Shown here in pieces: positions 33,921 through 45,100 of a stretch of 64,000 nucleotides of DNA (within the stretch, counting starts at the first letter, position 1; each line of letters begins with the position of its first letter). The notes beneath the pieces were generated by a model. That model was not told the origin of the DNA. It searched no databases and saw nothing but the letters and a program-made list of their open reading frames with translations. The stretch lies in contig CM074195.1 in the NCBI GenBank assembly GCA_037179385.1, forward strand, positions 10,245,787-10,309,786. The letters are read 5' to 3'. The DNA comes from Holothuria scabra. Lineage: Eukaryota > Echinodermata > Holothuroidea > Aspidochirotida > Holothuriidae. The translations under genes were made by a program, and so were the position numbers.

Positions 33921-34760
33921 GTGAGCAAATCAGTGAAGTATCAAATATTTGTGTCCTTAACCCCTGTTGTAAAACTAAAAAAAAAAACAAAATCTCAAAG
34001 GGGTATAATTCGTAAGAGACGTTTTAGGGAGGGACAGAATGTTGTGCGAGGGACGGAATTTGAGTGCGAGGGACGGAATGACTGCAGTGCGAGGGACGGA
34101 CTATTTTATAGTGATGTCAGAGCAGGTAAAACAGTCATCACTGGTGCCAAGCAGTTTGCTGAATATGCAAACACTAGAGTGACTGCAACAGAAATATTCT
34201 ATGTTGCTGCAGAAGATATCTCCATGCCCTCCATCCCAGAAAAGGTACCTGAAGTACCAGGTACAGGTAGAGTACATTTCATTGATCGTACATGCAGCAA
34301 CGGTAAAAACAAACAGACAGTTTTCTCCCAGAGTCAGTTTTGCCTCCCAGGTGAAGAGATGCTTAGAGAGCAGTTGTATGATTTGAATGATGAGAGTAAT
34401 GAGATAGTGAATGGTGATGTGAATGGTGATCATAATCAAGCTGGTAGTCAAAGCCATGTGGTGAGTGGTGGTGACCAGGATGGGGGTCAGATTTCATTGG
34501 TGGATGGTGGTCAGTTACCGTGGAAAGTGGGTGAGTGGGTAATAGTTGATTACGATGGCCAAATTTTGTATCCTGGGGAAGTGGCAAGTAAAGTGGGTAG
34601 TAATACTCAGGTAAATGCCATGGCAAAAACAGGCAAATATTGGAAATGGCCAGAGAGGAGAGACATTCTATGGTATTCTAAAGACATGGTGAAATGGAAG
34701 ATAACCCCTGTTCTCCCAGTTTGTGGAACAAGAGACCATTATTTGTGTAGTGAATTGTAG
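33921..34760 (+). CDS. Unrecognised ORF with a WKWP-type C-terminal domain
   Basis: A 279-codon ORF, the longest here that is not built on a simple repeat. The C-terminal 80 residues (VGEWVIVDYDGQILYPGEV, then TGKYWKWPERRDILWYSKD, then IKITP-like VKWKITPVLP) resemble a domain I have seen at the C terminus of multicopy uncharacterised invertebrate proteins. The middle (ITGAKQFAEYANTRVTATEI, then VPGTGRVHFID) also resembles the region before it in such proteins. The first 65 residues are Lys/Arg-rich and read through three copies of the GCGAGGGACGGA motif, so they may not be truly coding. An exon could start after TGTCAG at 34117 or GTAAAACAG at 34132. Probably the 3' exon of a transposon-related or domesticated gene; function unknown. 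Confidence 0.55.
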   Translation: MSKSVKYQIFVSLTPVVKLKKKTKSQRGIIRKRRFREGQNVVRGTEFECEGRNDCSARDGLFYSDVRAGKTVITGAKQFAEYANTRVTATEIFYVAAEDISMPSIPEKVPEVPGTGRVHFIDRTCSNGKNKQTVFSQSQFCLPGEEMLREQLYDLNDESNEIVNGDVNGDHNQAGSQSHVVSGGDQDGGQISLVDGGQLPWKVGEWVIVDYDGQILYPGEVASKVGSNTQVNAMAKTGKYWKWPERRDILWYSKDMVKWKITPVLPVCGTRDHYLCSEL

Positions 34761-36070
34761 GATTTTAAATCCTTGGCCACAGATATGATCACCTGAATTT
34801 TACTGATCACATTTGCAAATTGGCAATTTATGTGCATTATGTCCTTTTCTTCCATTACAGATATTTGAGGATTTGGTGTTAAGGATTCCATTAAGATTAC
34901 AGTATTAATGACAGCTATTGAGTTTATTCATTGTTAGGAAATTCTTTTTTTTTGGCCATGAACTTACCTTCAATGGTCAAGGCTTTAGTGTTTTGCTTTT
35001 AATGTGTGTAGTAGCTATATGGTGGAGTCATTTTTGAATTATTAATGTTCAAAGCTGATGATTAAAATTTCGCATAGGTTTGAAAGCAAGGTGAACTTTT
35101 CTTGTTTGTAATCCAGGTTTATTTCGTATATGAATTTTGCAACATTCCAAATTAACATTCTTTCTAAACTTGAATTAATGTTGTTGTTTCTGTATCTCAC
35201 TACATTGTGAACAGACCTATCATACCAAACACTTCATATAAAGCTGTCTAGCCCATTATATTGTTTACCCCAATATGTACTGGCATATTGACCACAATAT
35301 GCATAGAGTACTGTATGTGTTCCAAACACTGCATACAGTATGCTCAGTTCTTACATCTTCATTATAAAGGGCAGTTGAAGATGATTAGTTTTTACCATTT
35401 AGCATGTCAAAAGACTTCAAGGGCAGACAGAAGGATAAAGTAGAGCAACAACTTTTTATAGTCAACCTCTCTCTTCTTGTCCATGGCCTAAATGTGCAGT
35501 CTTATTTTAAAGGCCCCTTCTGCATGCCCCTAAGTCTATCCTGACAGCCTTCATTTCCAACCGTATGTGTTAACTAGGTGGTATACATTCAGAACATATT
35601 TTTGAGTGTTGTGGGGCAGGTGTGTGAGGACGTGGAAATAAGAATCAGGATTTTCAGCTGTTAACATCTCTGTTTCAAATATATGGACAGAAATTCCGTC
35701 CCTTGCATTCTGTCCCCCGCACCTCCCTTTTTTTTATAATTGCAAGATATAAAAAGTTAATAATGAGACTTTTTATACCTTTTTTAGTTAAAGGCATAAA
35801 AGTATTTCAACTTTATAGAAATGTTATAATTACATTTGAATTCCTCTTAAATTTGATAAAAATGTAACAAATGTTTGATGTGCTTGCACACCCACTTTTT
35901 ATCATTCCGTCCCTCACACCAGTAAATGTTCGTTGCCATAGCAACATGACTGATCTTTAATATGTTGAAACTGTGTTATTATGTTGAGTGTTATTCTCTT
36001 AATTGAACCAACTATTGAGGTTTTCTTACTTCACAACAGATAAGCTATAATAAAGGTAAATGTGCTTCCA
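34761..36070. other. Region downstream of the 279-codon ORF
   Basis: No coding family recognised. Possible 3' untranslated region, AT-rich, carrying the reverse-orientation motif copies. Confidence 0.45.
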
Positions 36071-36084
36071 AATTCCGTCCCTTG

Positions 36085-36245
36085 CACTTACGGTATTTTT
36101 GGCTTTGGCCCTGAGCTGCATAGTCAAGATGGGGTCTTACCAACTGCTTATACAAGTTAAGTACAATATCCTCACTTAAACAGATGAAATTCCTCTTGAT
36201 CAATCCAAGCACCCTATTAGCCTGCCAGGCCTGTATGCTCACTGT
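36085..36245 (-). mobile_element. LINE reverse-transcriptase fragment
   Basis: The minus strand encodes ANRVLGLIKRNFICLSEDIV and LNLYKQLVRPHLDYAAQ, closely matching the end of the fragment at 32690-33535. Same family, different insertion. Confidence 0.85.
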
Positions 36246-36299
36246 TAGCAAGCTCACTATTACTCACTATTAGCAAGCACCCTGTTAGTCTGTCAGTGT

Positions 36300-36440
36300 C
36301 AGGTATGCTCACTGTTATAAATATACTCTACAGGTCCTGCACTCGGAGGCATTCAAATACCAGTTCTTTGTTAAAAGTGTTCGCCTTTGGAATACTGTCC
36401 CCCAACAAAATATTAATTATACCCTCTGTGTCATCCTTCT
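36300..36440 (+). mobile_element. LINE C-terminal fragment, opposite strand
   Basis: The plus strand reads HSEAFKYQFFVKSVRLWNTV, the C-terminal WN-LP block of LINE ORF2 proteins. Confidence 0.6.
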
Positions 36441-36589
36441 GTGCTGTTCCCTCCATATGGATCCTCCCCTATTAGTAGGCCTATACACAAGTTATGGGTA
36501 CCGCCCCAGGTTTTGGTCCTTGGCACGGATGTTAACCTTTGTCAAGTATGTCTTGTGACTCATGTCACTGAGTTGTCACTGACTTTAGA

Positions 36590-37560
36590 TCATCCCCAAT
36601 GTTCATCATCAAAAAAGGAGTTCATTATTCATAATAAAAGGAGGGTTGTTATTCATAAGTTCAGGAAAAGGTTCATTTCTTGAATTCTCGTTTTATCTCC
36701 TGTTCATTTATCAAAAAGGGTTGATTATTCATAATTGGAAAAAGGGTTCATTGTTCATAATTGAGATTAAGTCCTCTTATTCATAATCTCTTCACCAAAA
36801 TTTGTCTAGTCTCATTGAAAGGCCAGTTACATCCAATTTAGATAAATTATAGAATGTTGTCAACATAATTGACATTGTAAACAAGATATGGGCCTATCAT
36901 CCCTGAAAATTGCAAGAATGTGTGCTCCTGTCTCGGGATGTAGGGAGCCTTTATAGGGGTAATTAAAGCAAAAAATGAATTTTCACATGTGAAGGGAGAA
37001 CCAAATCTGCTCAGTGCACACAGTGGAATTTCCATTCACGTAGGACATGAATTTCTGGAGATATCACCAAGTGAGGTTTCTAGATATGTTCTAAATAGTG
37101 ATAAGGGCAGCAGATATTTTGTCACTTCCTCACATTGACAAAGAATCCTCTGTTCCTTTTGTTTTTTAGACTGTTGTGTTGACCTTGACGTTAATAGGAA
37201 TAGAACTTCCCCATCGGGATTGCAAAGTTAGAAACGTTCTCATGCCATGTAACCAATCATATTTTGATAATCAGGGACTGTTTAGGTGAAAATAGGCTTT
37301 AAAGTTTAAAGAAAAACAAAAGACTGTCTGTTAATGTGGGGATATAAATGGGGATTATAAATATGGGACCTTTTTAGCAATCATAAATGATGAACTTCTT
37401 TTTCTATAATGAATAATGAACCCCTTTTCAAATCATGAATAACTAATGGTATGAACAATGAACCTGTTTACAATTTTGAATGATAAACCCTATGAATAAT
37501 GACCCTTATAATTGAGGAACCTTATGAACATTGATCCTAATGACTAAAAAAGCCTTATGT
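36590..37560. mobile_element. Element with minisatellite-like inverted ends
   Basis: Left arm 36590-36790 carries four or so GGTTCATTATTCATAAT-like units. Right arm 37365-37560 carries the complementary ATGAATAATGAACCC units. Between them sits a minus-strand FB1 fold-back copy (36850-37350). Confidence 0.65.
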
Positions 37561-37599
37561 ATATCAGGAAGACCCCAGTAACATAATGCTTGGCACAGG

Positions 37600-40320
37600 A
37601 TGGTGTACAATGGTGGAACCTTCAGTGTATCACAATTTAACATGCAGCAAAGTAGACCTAGCCTTGCAAATGTTAGACAATTCACTTTATCAATTTGGCA
37701 GTGGTGAGTAAAATCGCGCTTCTACAGTAAAATTTCATGTTAGCCTAGTCTGAGTCCAAGAGTCCATACTGTGAGGTTTGCATGCTGCATCACATTACAA
37801 TTTGATGGTGTGATTTTCATGCCTTTTTGCATAGCCAGTTTGGCATGGTGTAAAAGTTAAGAAATAGTACAACTCATAAAAATTAGCGATTCAAAATCAA
37901 ATTTTCCTGTATGGGTCCAAGTAGGCAAAGACTTCTGTAGGCCTTGTGATGATGCAGGGTTGTTTCAAAGTTCACCAAATGGTGCATCAAATCAACTTAG
38001 TATTTGTGGCATAGCCTAGGTTCATTTTGTTCTAAAGGAAACCTGTATATTATAAAACTGTACCTCAGGCTCAAGTCTATAATTTTGAAAATATCTTAGG
38101 CCTCAGCATAGGGCCTAGGCCTATTAAAGAACATTCAGTTTTGAAAAAGGAAACAGTCCAAGTTCCACTCATAGCGCATTCCTTATCAGAGATATAAAAT
38201 GTTGAAGTTAAGTCACTAAATTTAGAAAGGTATGTCTTTTCAAGTAATTCCTGATGTTATAGTAACTTCCTCCAAATTCAGTCTTTTTTCTGAAACTAAA
38301 AGTTACTGCACCTTGAAGCAACATGTGATGGCACTTTTACTCTCATGGGGTGATGTAATTAATGAAGCCTTTTATGGACAACATGCTATGCAAGCAAACA
38401 TGGAGCATTCAAGCCCATGTAATGAACATTTGTACTTTCAAAGGGAAGCAAAGCAGATAATTGTGAGTTGTGCAACAAGAAAGGAGCATATTTTTGCACA
38501 ATGGACTGTTTTAAGTGAATAAAATTTTCAACATGTAATATCTCAAAAATGGGTAAATCTATGACAATGGGATTTATAGTAGATGCATAAGATTCATTTT
38601 GCAACCTCTATGATGATGAAACTTAACAGTTGTCTGATCTTCCTTACAACCAAAATTTATGATGGACAACTAGAATATATGTCATGGTAGTCCTGTTGAC
38701 TACTGTACCAGTTGTGTTTGCCTCAAAAGCAAAGTTAAACTTGTAAGGATGCTATGAAAGCCAGAAGGATTTAGGCCTAAATTACCACAAAGTTCTTTTC
38801 ATATAAAAACTAGAGTATTTTGATTGGTATTGATGTTTCTGTCGTGTTACACATTAACAGGGTATTTTTACATTGGGATTCATTTTAACTGGAGACACTA
38901 AATGGAAAATTGTGGATATATTTCCTGAAAGTTGCCTGCCCCAGTCATCATGAGATCACATCTCTGTTGGATTCCAGTGAGTTGTCCAGCTAGTAGTTTG
39001 AAGAAGAAGCATGAAATCAATATACAGACGCAGGTGCTGATGTGCCCACTTTCACTTGTAAACCAACCAAACAAGGCACAATATATTGTTCTGTAAATTC
39101 ATTTACTTAACAAAAGGTCATTGGATATACACAGGAAAAATTGTTCTCCATTGCATGGTGATTCTATAGCAGGTCAAGGATTCTGCCCCAGAAACACAAA
39201 AAAGGGAGGGTGATTTTTTGCTGCTGAAACCCAAGTCCAAGGTGATGCTGTCTTAAACTAAAGTATAAATGTGTTTAGGAGGGGCAAGAATCTGCTTCAA
39301 GGCCCTTGGAGGGTTCAGTTTGAAGCATTTTTAAGGCCATTTATTTGTATTAATTAGTTTAAACATTGCTACAAAAGTGTCTTCTTTTTTTAAAGTAAGA
39401 AACCAAGATGTTGACAATTTTTTAATTGTAATGGAAATGAAAGGGGGGTATTTTACCCCAATTTTCTTGAAAGCAGAGAGGGGACAAATCCCTCTTACTC
39501 TCAACTGGTGGACACATAGGAGGTGGTGATTTAATTGAAAAATCTCAAAATTAGGATAAAAGTTCCTCACTGGCCAGGCATTAGGTCTCGTTCAATTTAT
39601 TTTGGTGGAAAGTTATGTTTTACAGCAAAGAAATAATCAGATGAGGAGGGTTTTTATACTTGACCTCCCCTTTCTGAGATCCTGCCAGAGTGTTCTAAGC
39701 TCTTCAAAAAGAAGTGTCCCAATGTGCTACAGTATATTTCACAAATATACTGTATCCACCTTCTCAGCCAGGACTATGAGACACTTTCTTTTGCAGAAAG
39801 AACATTGTATGCACAGTAGGCATACTCATTCCCTGAATGTACAGTATGATGCTATGGTTAAGTCAAGGTCTTAAGTCCAAACTAGTTTACCCAGAGTGAC
39901 TGAATCAGCAGTAAAATCTCATGAGTTCAGTATCTGATCATTTCCTTTTCAGTTTCATCATGGTAATTGAGAACAAACATGGCCAGCCTTTCCCATTTTT
40001 CAACTAGAACTTTAAGGCCGGCAATTTTTTTCAACGGAAAATAGATCTGGTTAAAGCCCTGCTCGGTTCATGTTACCACATTTGTACACATCTCATCCCA
40101 TTGCTTTATTTTAAACTGAAGTGTCAAAAAAATGTCAAAAGATTTGACTGTTAGCATTCTGAATTGGCACTCTTTATCTTCATGCAGGGAGTTGCTAGTC
40201 ACTCCTGGGTTCATCTGGTATTCTCTCATAAAGTGTTTTTACCAAACTCACACCATTTAAACATAGTGTGCTCCAGCTTCAGATATGACACATTCTGACC
40301 ATCAAAGCTCCAGCTTAGCA
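37600..40320. other. No gene recognised
   Basis: Unique-looking AT-rich sequence. ORFs at 38232-38522 and 39602-39874 lack any recognisable motif. Confidence 0.45.
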
Positions 40321-40329
40321 TAATATTCT

Positions 40330-40505
40330 TCTTGGCAGGGCTGGAAAAATGCAAATTTCCCAGCAAGCAAATCAAATTTCCCAGCAAGCAAATCAAAATT
40401 TCCCTAAGACTTATCATGTTTACATTTACAAAAGTAGTCAAATTTACCTCCAAATACCAAAATTCCCCTGCAATGAACTTCCCAAATTGCTGTTTTTTCC
40501 AGCCA
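40330..40505 (+). repeat. AAATTTCCCAGCAAGC-type dispersed repeat, copy 1
   Basis: Internally repetitive (TTTCCCAGCAAGCAAATCAA twice). It resembles 45500-45665 (TTTCCCTCTAAATGCCCAAA, then TGCAAGAAACTTTCCAAATT). Confidence 0.5.
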
Positions 40506-40984
40506 TGCTTCTTGGAGTGTTTCATTGTCGTAACAATTTAGCATGGAGTTACTTATCCAGGCTGCTTGAGTTCAAAGCCTCTTATTGTTCCACTAGATCT
40601 GCAGAGGGTTTACTTTGGTAAGGTTCCATCACGGACTTCCTATACATGGACTGAGCATACTGCAGGGTATATTGTCGCTACCGTACATGTGAGAAAAAGC
40701 GCACCAAGGTGGCAGTCTGCTATAGTTTTCTGTAAAATTTGGACTTACTCAAGTATATTGCCATATTTTGCAAGAAAGTTGAAATATTTTTGAAATATGG
40801 CAAGATAAGGTCAAAATCCTTTCACTTTTTGCAGGAATATGATATTTTTCCCCATTCAAGTTTACCTTTTGCTTAAAATATTACAGAGTATGCATCAAGT
40901 CAGACGATTTACAGCTTGACTGCAGCGATCTTCGTGCGCCATTTTTGTCCCAGCTGGTGGTGACCATCTACGGATAGGACGTAC

Positions 40985-41224
40985 ATGTTACATGCTATGT
41001 CCATGTATATAAGTCCATGGGTTCCATTCACCACCTGCAGTTCCTTTGTGAATCATTCTTTTAGCACCACTGGTCAGAAGCTTTGGAATGTCTTACTCCT
41101 TGATATTAGGCAGTCTTCTTCCATTAATTCTTTAAAGGATGCTTTTAGCAACTTATCTTTTTTAGAAAATCTAATTCTTGATTTGTCGTTCTTTATAAAG
41201 CACCATTGTCAGGTTTCACAGTAA
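40985..41224 (+). mobile_element. LINE C-terminal fragment
   Basis: Encodes FSTTGQKLWNVLLLDIRQSS and SINSLKDAFSNL, the C-terminal block (GxxLWNxLPxxIR...SxxxFK) of many LINE ORF2 proteins. Isolated and with an altered Pro. It is a remnant. Confidence 0.75.
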
Positions 41225-41446
41225 TGTGCACTACTGCACTGTATCAAGTTTTGCACCTTAACCTTGTGTTTTTGGTGATTTTATGTCACACAGTACCTCA
41301 TAAACTTACTGTTCCATAATCCACCACACCCTGACATGTCATTTTCTGATTAATGGCTGTGTTTATGTAATTAAATCATGAAAGGTCTATTCACTAAAAT
41401 TTGCTTTGATGTAGGGATTAATGACATTTACTGTGTCTGTATTACA

Positions 41447-41593
41447 GTACCAAGCTGCAAACATCAACAGAGTTTGCTCAGCCTGCAAAACCAAACTTTT
41501 TGAATCATTCATGAAATGGCTCTTGGGGCTCAACAGTCGTAGCACCTGCAGAACTCAGGCTGTTGAAAGAAATGTGGCCACTGCTGAACTGTA
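41447..41593 (+). other. Possible terminal exon with CxxC
   Basis: After a strong acceptor-like TGTCTGTATTACAG, one frame reads YQAANINRVCSACKTKLFES, then FMKWLLGLNSRSTCRTQAVE and a stop at 41591. No family recognised. It does not join the ATPase exons in phase. Confidence 0.3.
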
Positions 41594-41628
41594 AAATATT
41601 CTCTCACAGTGGGATTCAGTAGCTTACC

Positions 41629-41943
41629 GTGATAAGAAAACTAGAACAAAATAAAAAACAGTGGTTAGGATGGAGGGAAAGTGTTGAAATTTCAACTGTT
41701 GAAAACATCAACAGTAGAGATGGGTACTGTGGCAGAAAGCAGGATAGCTGGGAAAGTGGACTAGGTACAGTGGGAAGTGGACTGGAGGGGGTTTTGTGTA
41801 AGAACAATAGTTATGATTTTGAGAAATTCAAGGAACATTCTGCTAAACATTTAAACCCATACATGCAATCAATTTTAGGGAATAATTTGCTACATGATCA
41901 TCACAGCCTGATTCTAAACCAGGAGGTAAAACATACAGTATGA
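41629..41943 (+). other. Unrecognised 104-codon ORF before the ATPase exons
   Basis: Open from a GTG; no in-frame ATG until near its end. One internal donor-like site (GTTTTGT/GTAAGA near 41791) would join in phase to the ATPase exon at 42083, so part of it could be an upstream exon of that gene. No similarity recognised. Confidence 0.3.
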
Positions 41944-42082
41944 TGAGTTGAATTGTCCATAATTGTATAAGGGATTGTAGAACTTTGGTTAGCTGCTTAA
42001 CCTTAAGGAAAAAAGTAAAATTTAAGAATTCAGAGCATGTTTGAGATGATTGTTATCTATTTTGGTTTACTGATCCCTTCAG

Positions 42083-42162
42083 GTAGCAGAGGCTATACCA
42101 ACATAAAAGTTTATCCAGCAGCCTATACATCTGTACTCAATCATGGAGAGGAAAATGAAATG
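42083..42162 (+). CDS. ATP13A3: ATPase exon a (N-terminal tail)
   Basis: 80 nt after acceptor ATCCCTTCAG, ending GAAAATGAAATG before GTAAGA; phase 1 in, 0 out. Encodes [20 protein letters not shown] then GEENEM. Assigned by phase and position; the sequence itself is not conserved. If the acceptor is not used, the frame opens at an ATG at 42037. Confidence 0.65.
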
Positions 42163-45100
42163 GTAAGAAAACAGATAACTGTAAAAAAGTGCTTGTGTTG
42201 TTTGTTTTCATTTGCAAGATGTGTTACCTAATGGTACAGTATTAAAATTACACATTGTGGGCCAGTACATCCAGCAGAATCCAGTGTGACCTTGAGCTGC
42301 AATTTAATATCTTTTATACCAGCTGGCTATACAGTGTCAAGCTTGTGATGTACAGTACAGTACTTTGTCTAAGAGAAGCAGGGGGCAAATTGGTCTTTTA
42401 GATGATGTTTTATGATTTGGTTTCTAACCAATCGATTTTTGTCAGGCTGGTCCAGCCTATTTCTCAGTTGTGGCTCACTGGCTTGTTTTCCCTCCCTACT
42501 CTATTGCTTTTGGTGAGCACCAAGGACATTTTTTGAAGTCTTTGGTGTGACCCATCCAGGAATTAAACCCCAGACCTTCTGACTCCAAGTAAGATGATGT
42601 AAGCACTTGACCATGCAGTCAGTCCTAAACTGGATGTAGGTATATACAGGTAAATGTAATAAAGTGGTTTAGGAAATTTATAATTGCTTAGGACAAGGCA
42701 GACCTTTATCTTCCAGTCGTGCTTCAATTTGCACTGCTCAAGAAATTAAGGAATGTGGTAGGTGGTATGTTGTTTTATTAAACTTTAACAGATTTCAATG
42801 AGGTCCCAAATTCATCTAGGTGGACAAAAAAATCACACTCCCCACAGTGATTTGAGGTGAGTGATGGTGTATGCAATCCCACTTGCATGTCTCAAAGTTC
42901 AAGGCCTGTCAAAGTAACTAGCAAATTATTAAGCTTGCTCAAAAAGTTGTTCTCTACAGGCTCAAAGCGATTTGTTGCTGTAATTTGGCTAAGGAGTCCT
43001 TATACAAATATTACTTGAACCAGAGGTACTGTAGGGCTACAGGGAAACATAGTTGTGTGAGAGAGAGAGAGATTTTTTTTTTAATTGTGTGGGACAATGT
43101 AACTGGCCCATTATTAAGCTTGCTCAGAAAAAAATTTGTTCTAAACAAAACGGGTTCAAAATGAAATGAATTTGCAGTCTATAGTTTGTGCTGTAATTTG
43201 TGGTAAGTGTGGTAGATCAATGTTTGTTTGAATTGGAGGTATGGCCACAAGCAAGCATAGTTTGGAGATTGAGAAAATTGTTGTGTGGGACAATGTAACT
43301 TGCCCCATTATAAATCTTTGCCCAGGGATTGGTTTTACATTGGTCCAATGTGAAAGTTTGATCTACTTGGGGTCACTTGTATTAAAATTAGTAAAAGTGT
43401 AATTCCTGGACTCGGTTTATGCATGGTGGTTTACGGCTTTATTTCCTATTACTGTATTGTGACTGCAAATATTAATCCAGAGCTTGTATAACTGACTCAC
43501 TAACTTTTGAGTAGACCTTCAGTAAATGCATTGATATTATGCAATGTAAATTTGTAGGCAAAAGTATAATGCACTTTGCACATGTATGCAACATTGACTT
43601 TGCATGTGAGCATAGAAGAATTTTGCATGTAAACAAATCTGTTTTTTGAATTTTGTGGTGGAAGTTGCGGTTATATAACCATAAAAGTATAAAATTTGAC
43701 AGCCTGCCTTCCATTCATATCCAAGATATATTTAAAAACTCCAGGTAAGAAAGAAATGCAGGTACTGTAGTGATGTATTGCCAGCAAGCATTAACTGGAA
43801 GTAAAGTTGGTTGCAAGGAATTTTAATTCAAAGATCCGGCTTTGGTTGTGAAGTTTGAAGAGTGTGTCTCGGATTTTTTAGGGATTTTATTATGCAGGAT
43901 ATAATAGATACATGTGAAAGATGCTATGTGAGTATACTGGTTGAAGATTTGTTATCAGTTCTTTAAGTAGTAAGTAGTACTGCACCTGTAATTCACTTAT
44001 ACTGTATTGTAATTTCGTGCTTTTAGGCTACCATGGAAGGATCACTGTTACAGGCTCATTTTTCAAATTGTGGACAAATTTGAGCTTGTTATTGATAGGA
44101 CTGTAGGAGTATTGAAAATCTGTAAAATAGAATGGAAATTTGATCTCTTTAGATACGTTAGAATTAAGTGAAATGTTTCATGCAGTGGTACATGCCCTCC
44201 TTACAAAAATTGCAGATTTTGGAGTACAGTACTTGGAATACAAAACTATATAATATACAAGTAACAATTACCCATAACTCCGAATGTGGGAGTTGTTTGT
44301 TAGATGAGGTTTTATAGCTCAGTTTCTATCCAATTGGTCTAAGTTGGGCCAGGCAGTTGTGGCTTACTGTCTTGTTTTTCCTACTCCATGGCTCAGTGGC
44401 ATAGCCATGGGAGGGGGGGGGGCTGGCTCAGAACCTCCCCCATGACCCAACCTTGCAGTATAAATAACACCTAAAATAGTGTTTTTTTTCTCTCTATCCT
44501 TAGATTTTTCCTCATGTCATGCAACCAACCCCTCATGACGCAATCCTGGCAATGCGCCTGCCATGACTTAATGAGCACTGAACTTTGGCAGATTTACATT
44601 CAAAATTACAAATGTGTTTTGCCTTCACTCTTTTATTTCTTCCATTAATTTTTTATTGGAAGGAGATTTTTGGAAGCAAGTTTTACATCATAAAATTCAG
44701 TTTCTTGAGTTTCTGCTTTTAACATACAATAAAAACTGTGGGAGCTTCACAACAGCATTGCTCTTCTACTATAGTTACAGGGAGGGGGGGATCAGAACCT
44801 CCCCCATGACCCAACCTTGCAATATAAAAACACCTAAAATAGTGGGGTTTTTTTCTCTCTGTCCTTAGAATTTTCCTCATGTCATGCAACTCCCCCCCAT
44901 GACACAATTCTGGCTATGGGCCTGCCATGACATAATGCTGAACTTCTGCAGATTTACATTCAAAATTACATATGTGTTTTGCCTTCACTCTTTTATTTCT
45001 TCCGTTAATTTTGTATTGGAAGGAGGAGCAAATTGTAAATCATAAACTTTAGTTTCTTGAGTTTCTGCTTTTAACATACAATAAAAACTGTGGGAGCTTC

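Larger units (their letters stand above)
33692..36087. repeat. Cluster of GCGAGGGACGGA motifs in both orientations
   Basis: Forward copies at 33692, 34046, 34066 and 34089. Reverse copies at 33855, 35691, 35707, 35904 and 36071 (the later ones with one or two changes). A further variant GGGAGGGACAGAAT lies at 34027. The copies are not at regular spacing. See findings. Confidence 0.85.

Noticed and set aside
38232..38522. 96-codon ORF as a gene
   Set aside because: No motif, no splice sites in phase, composition matches background.
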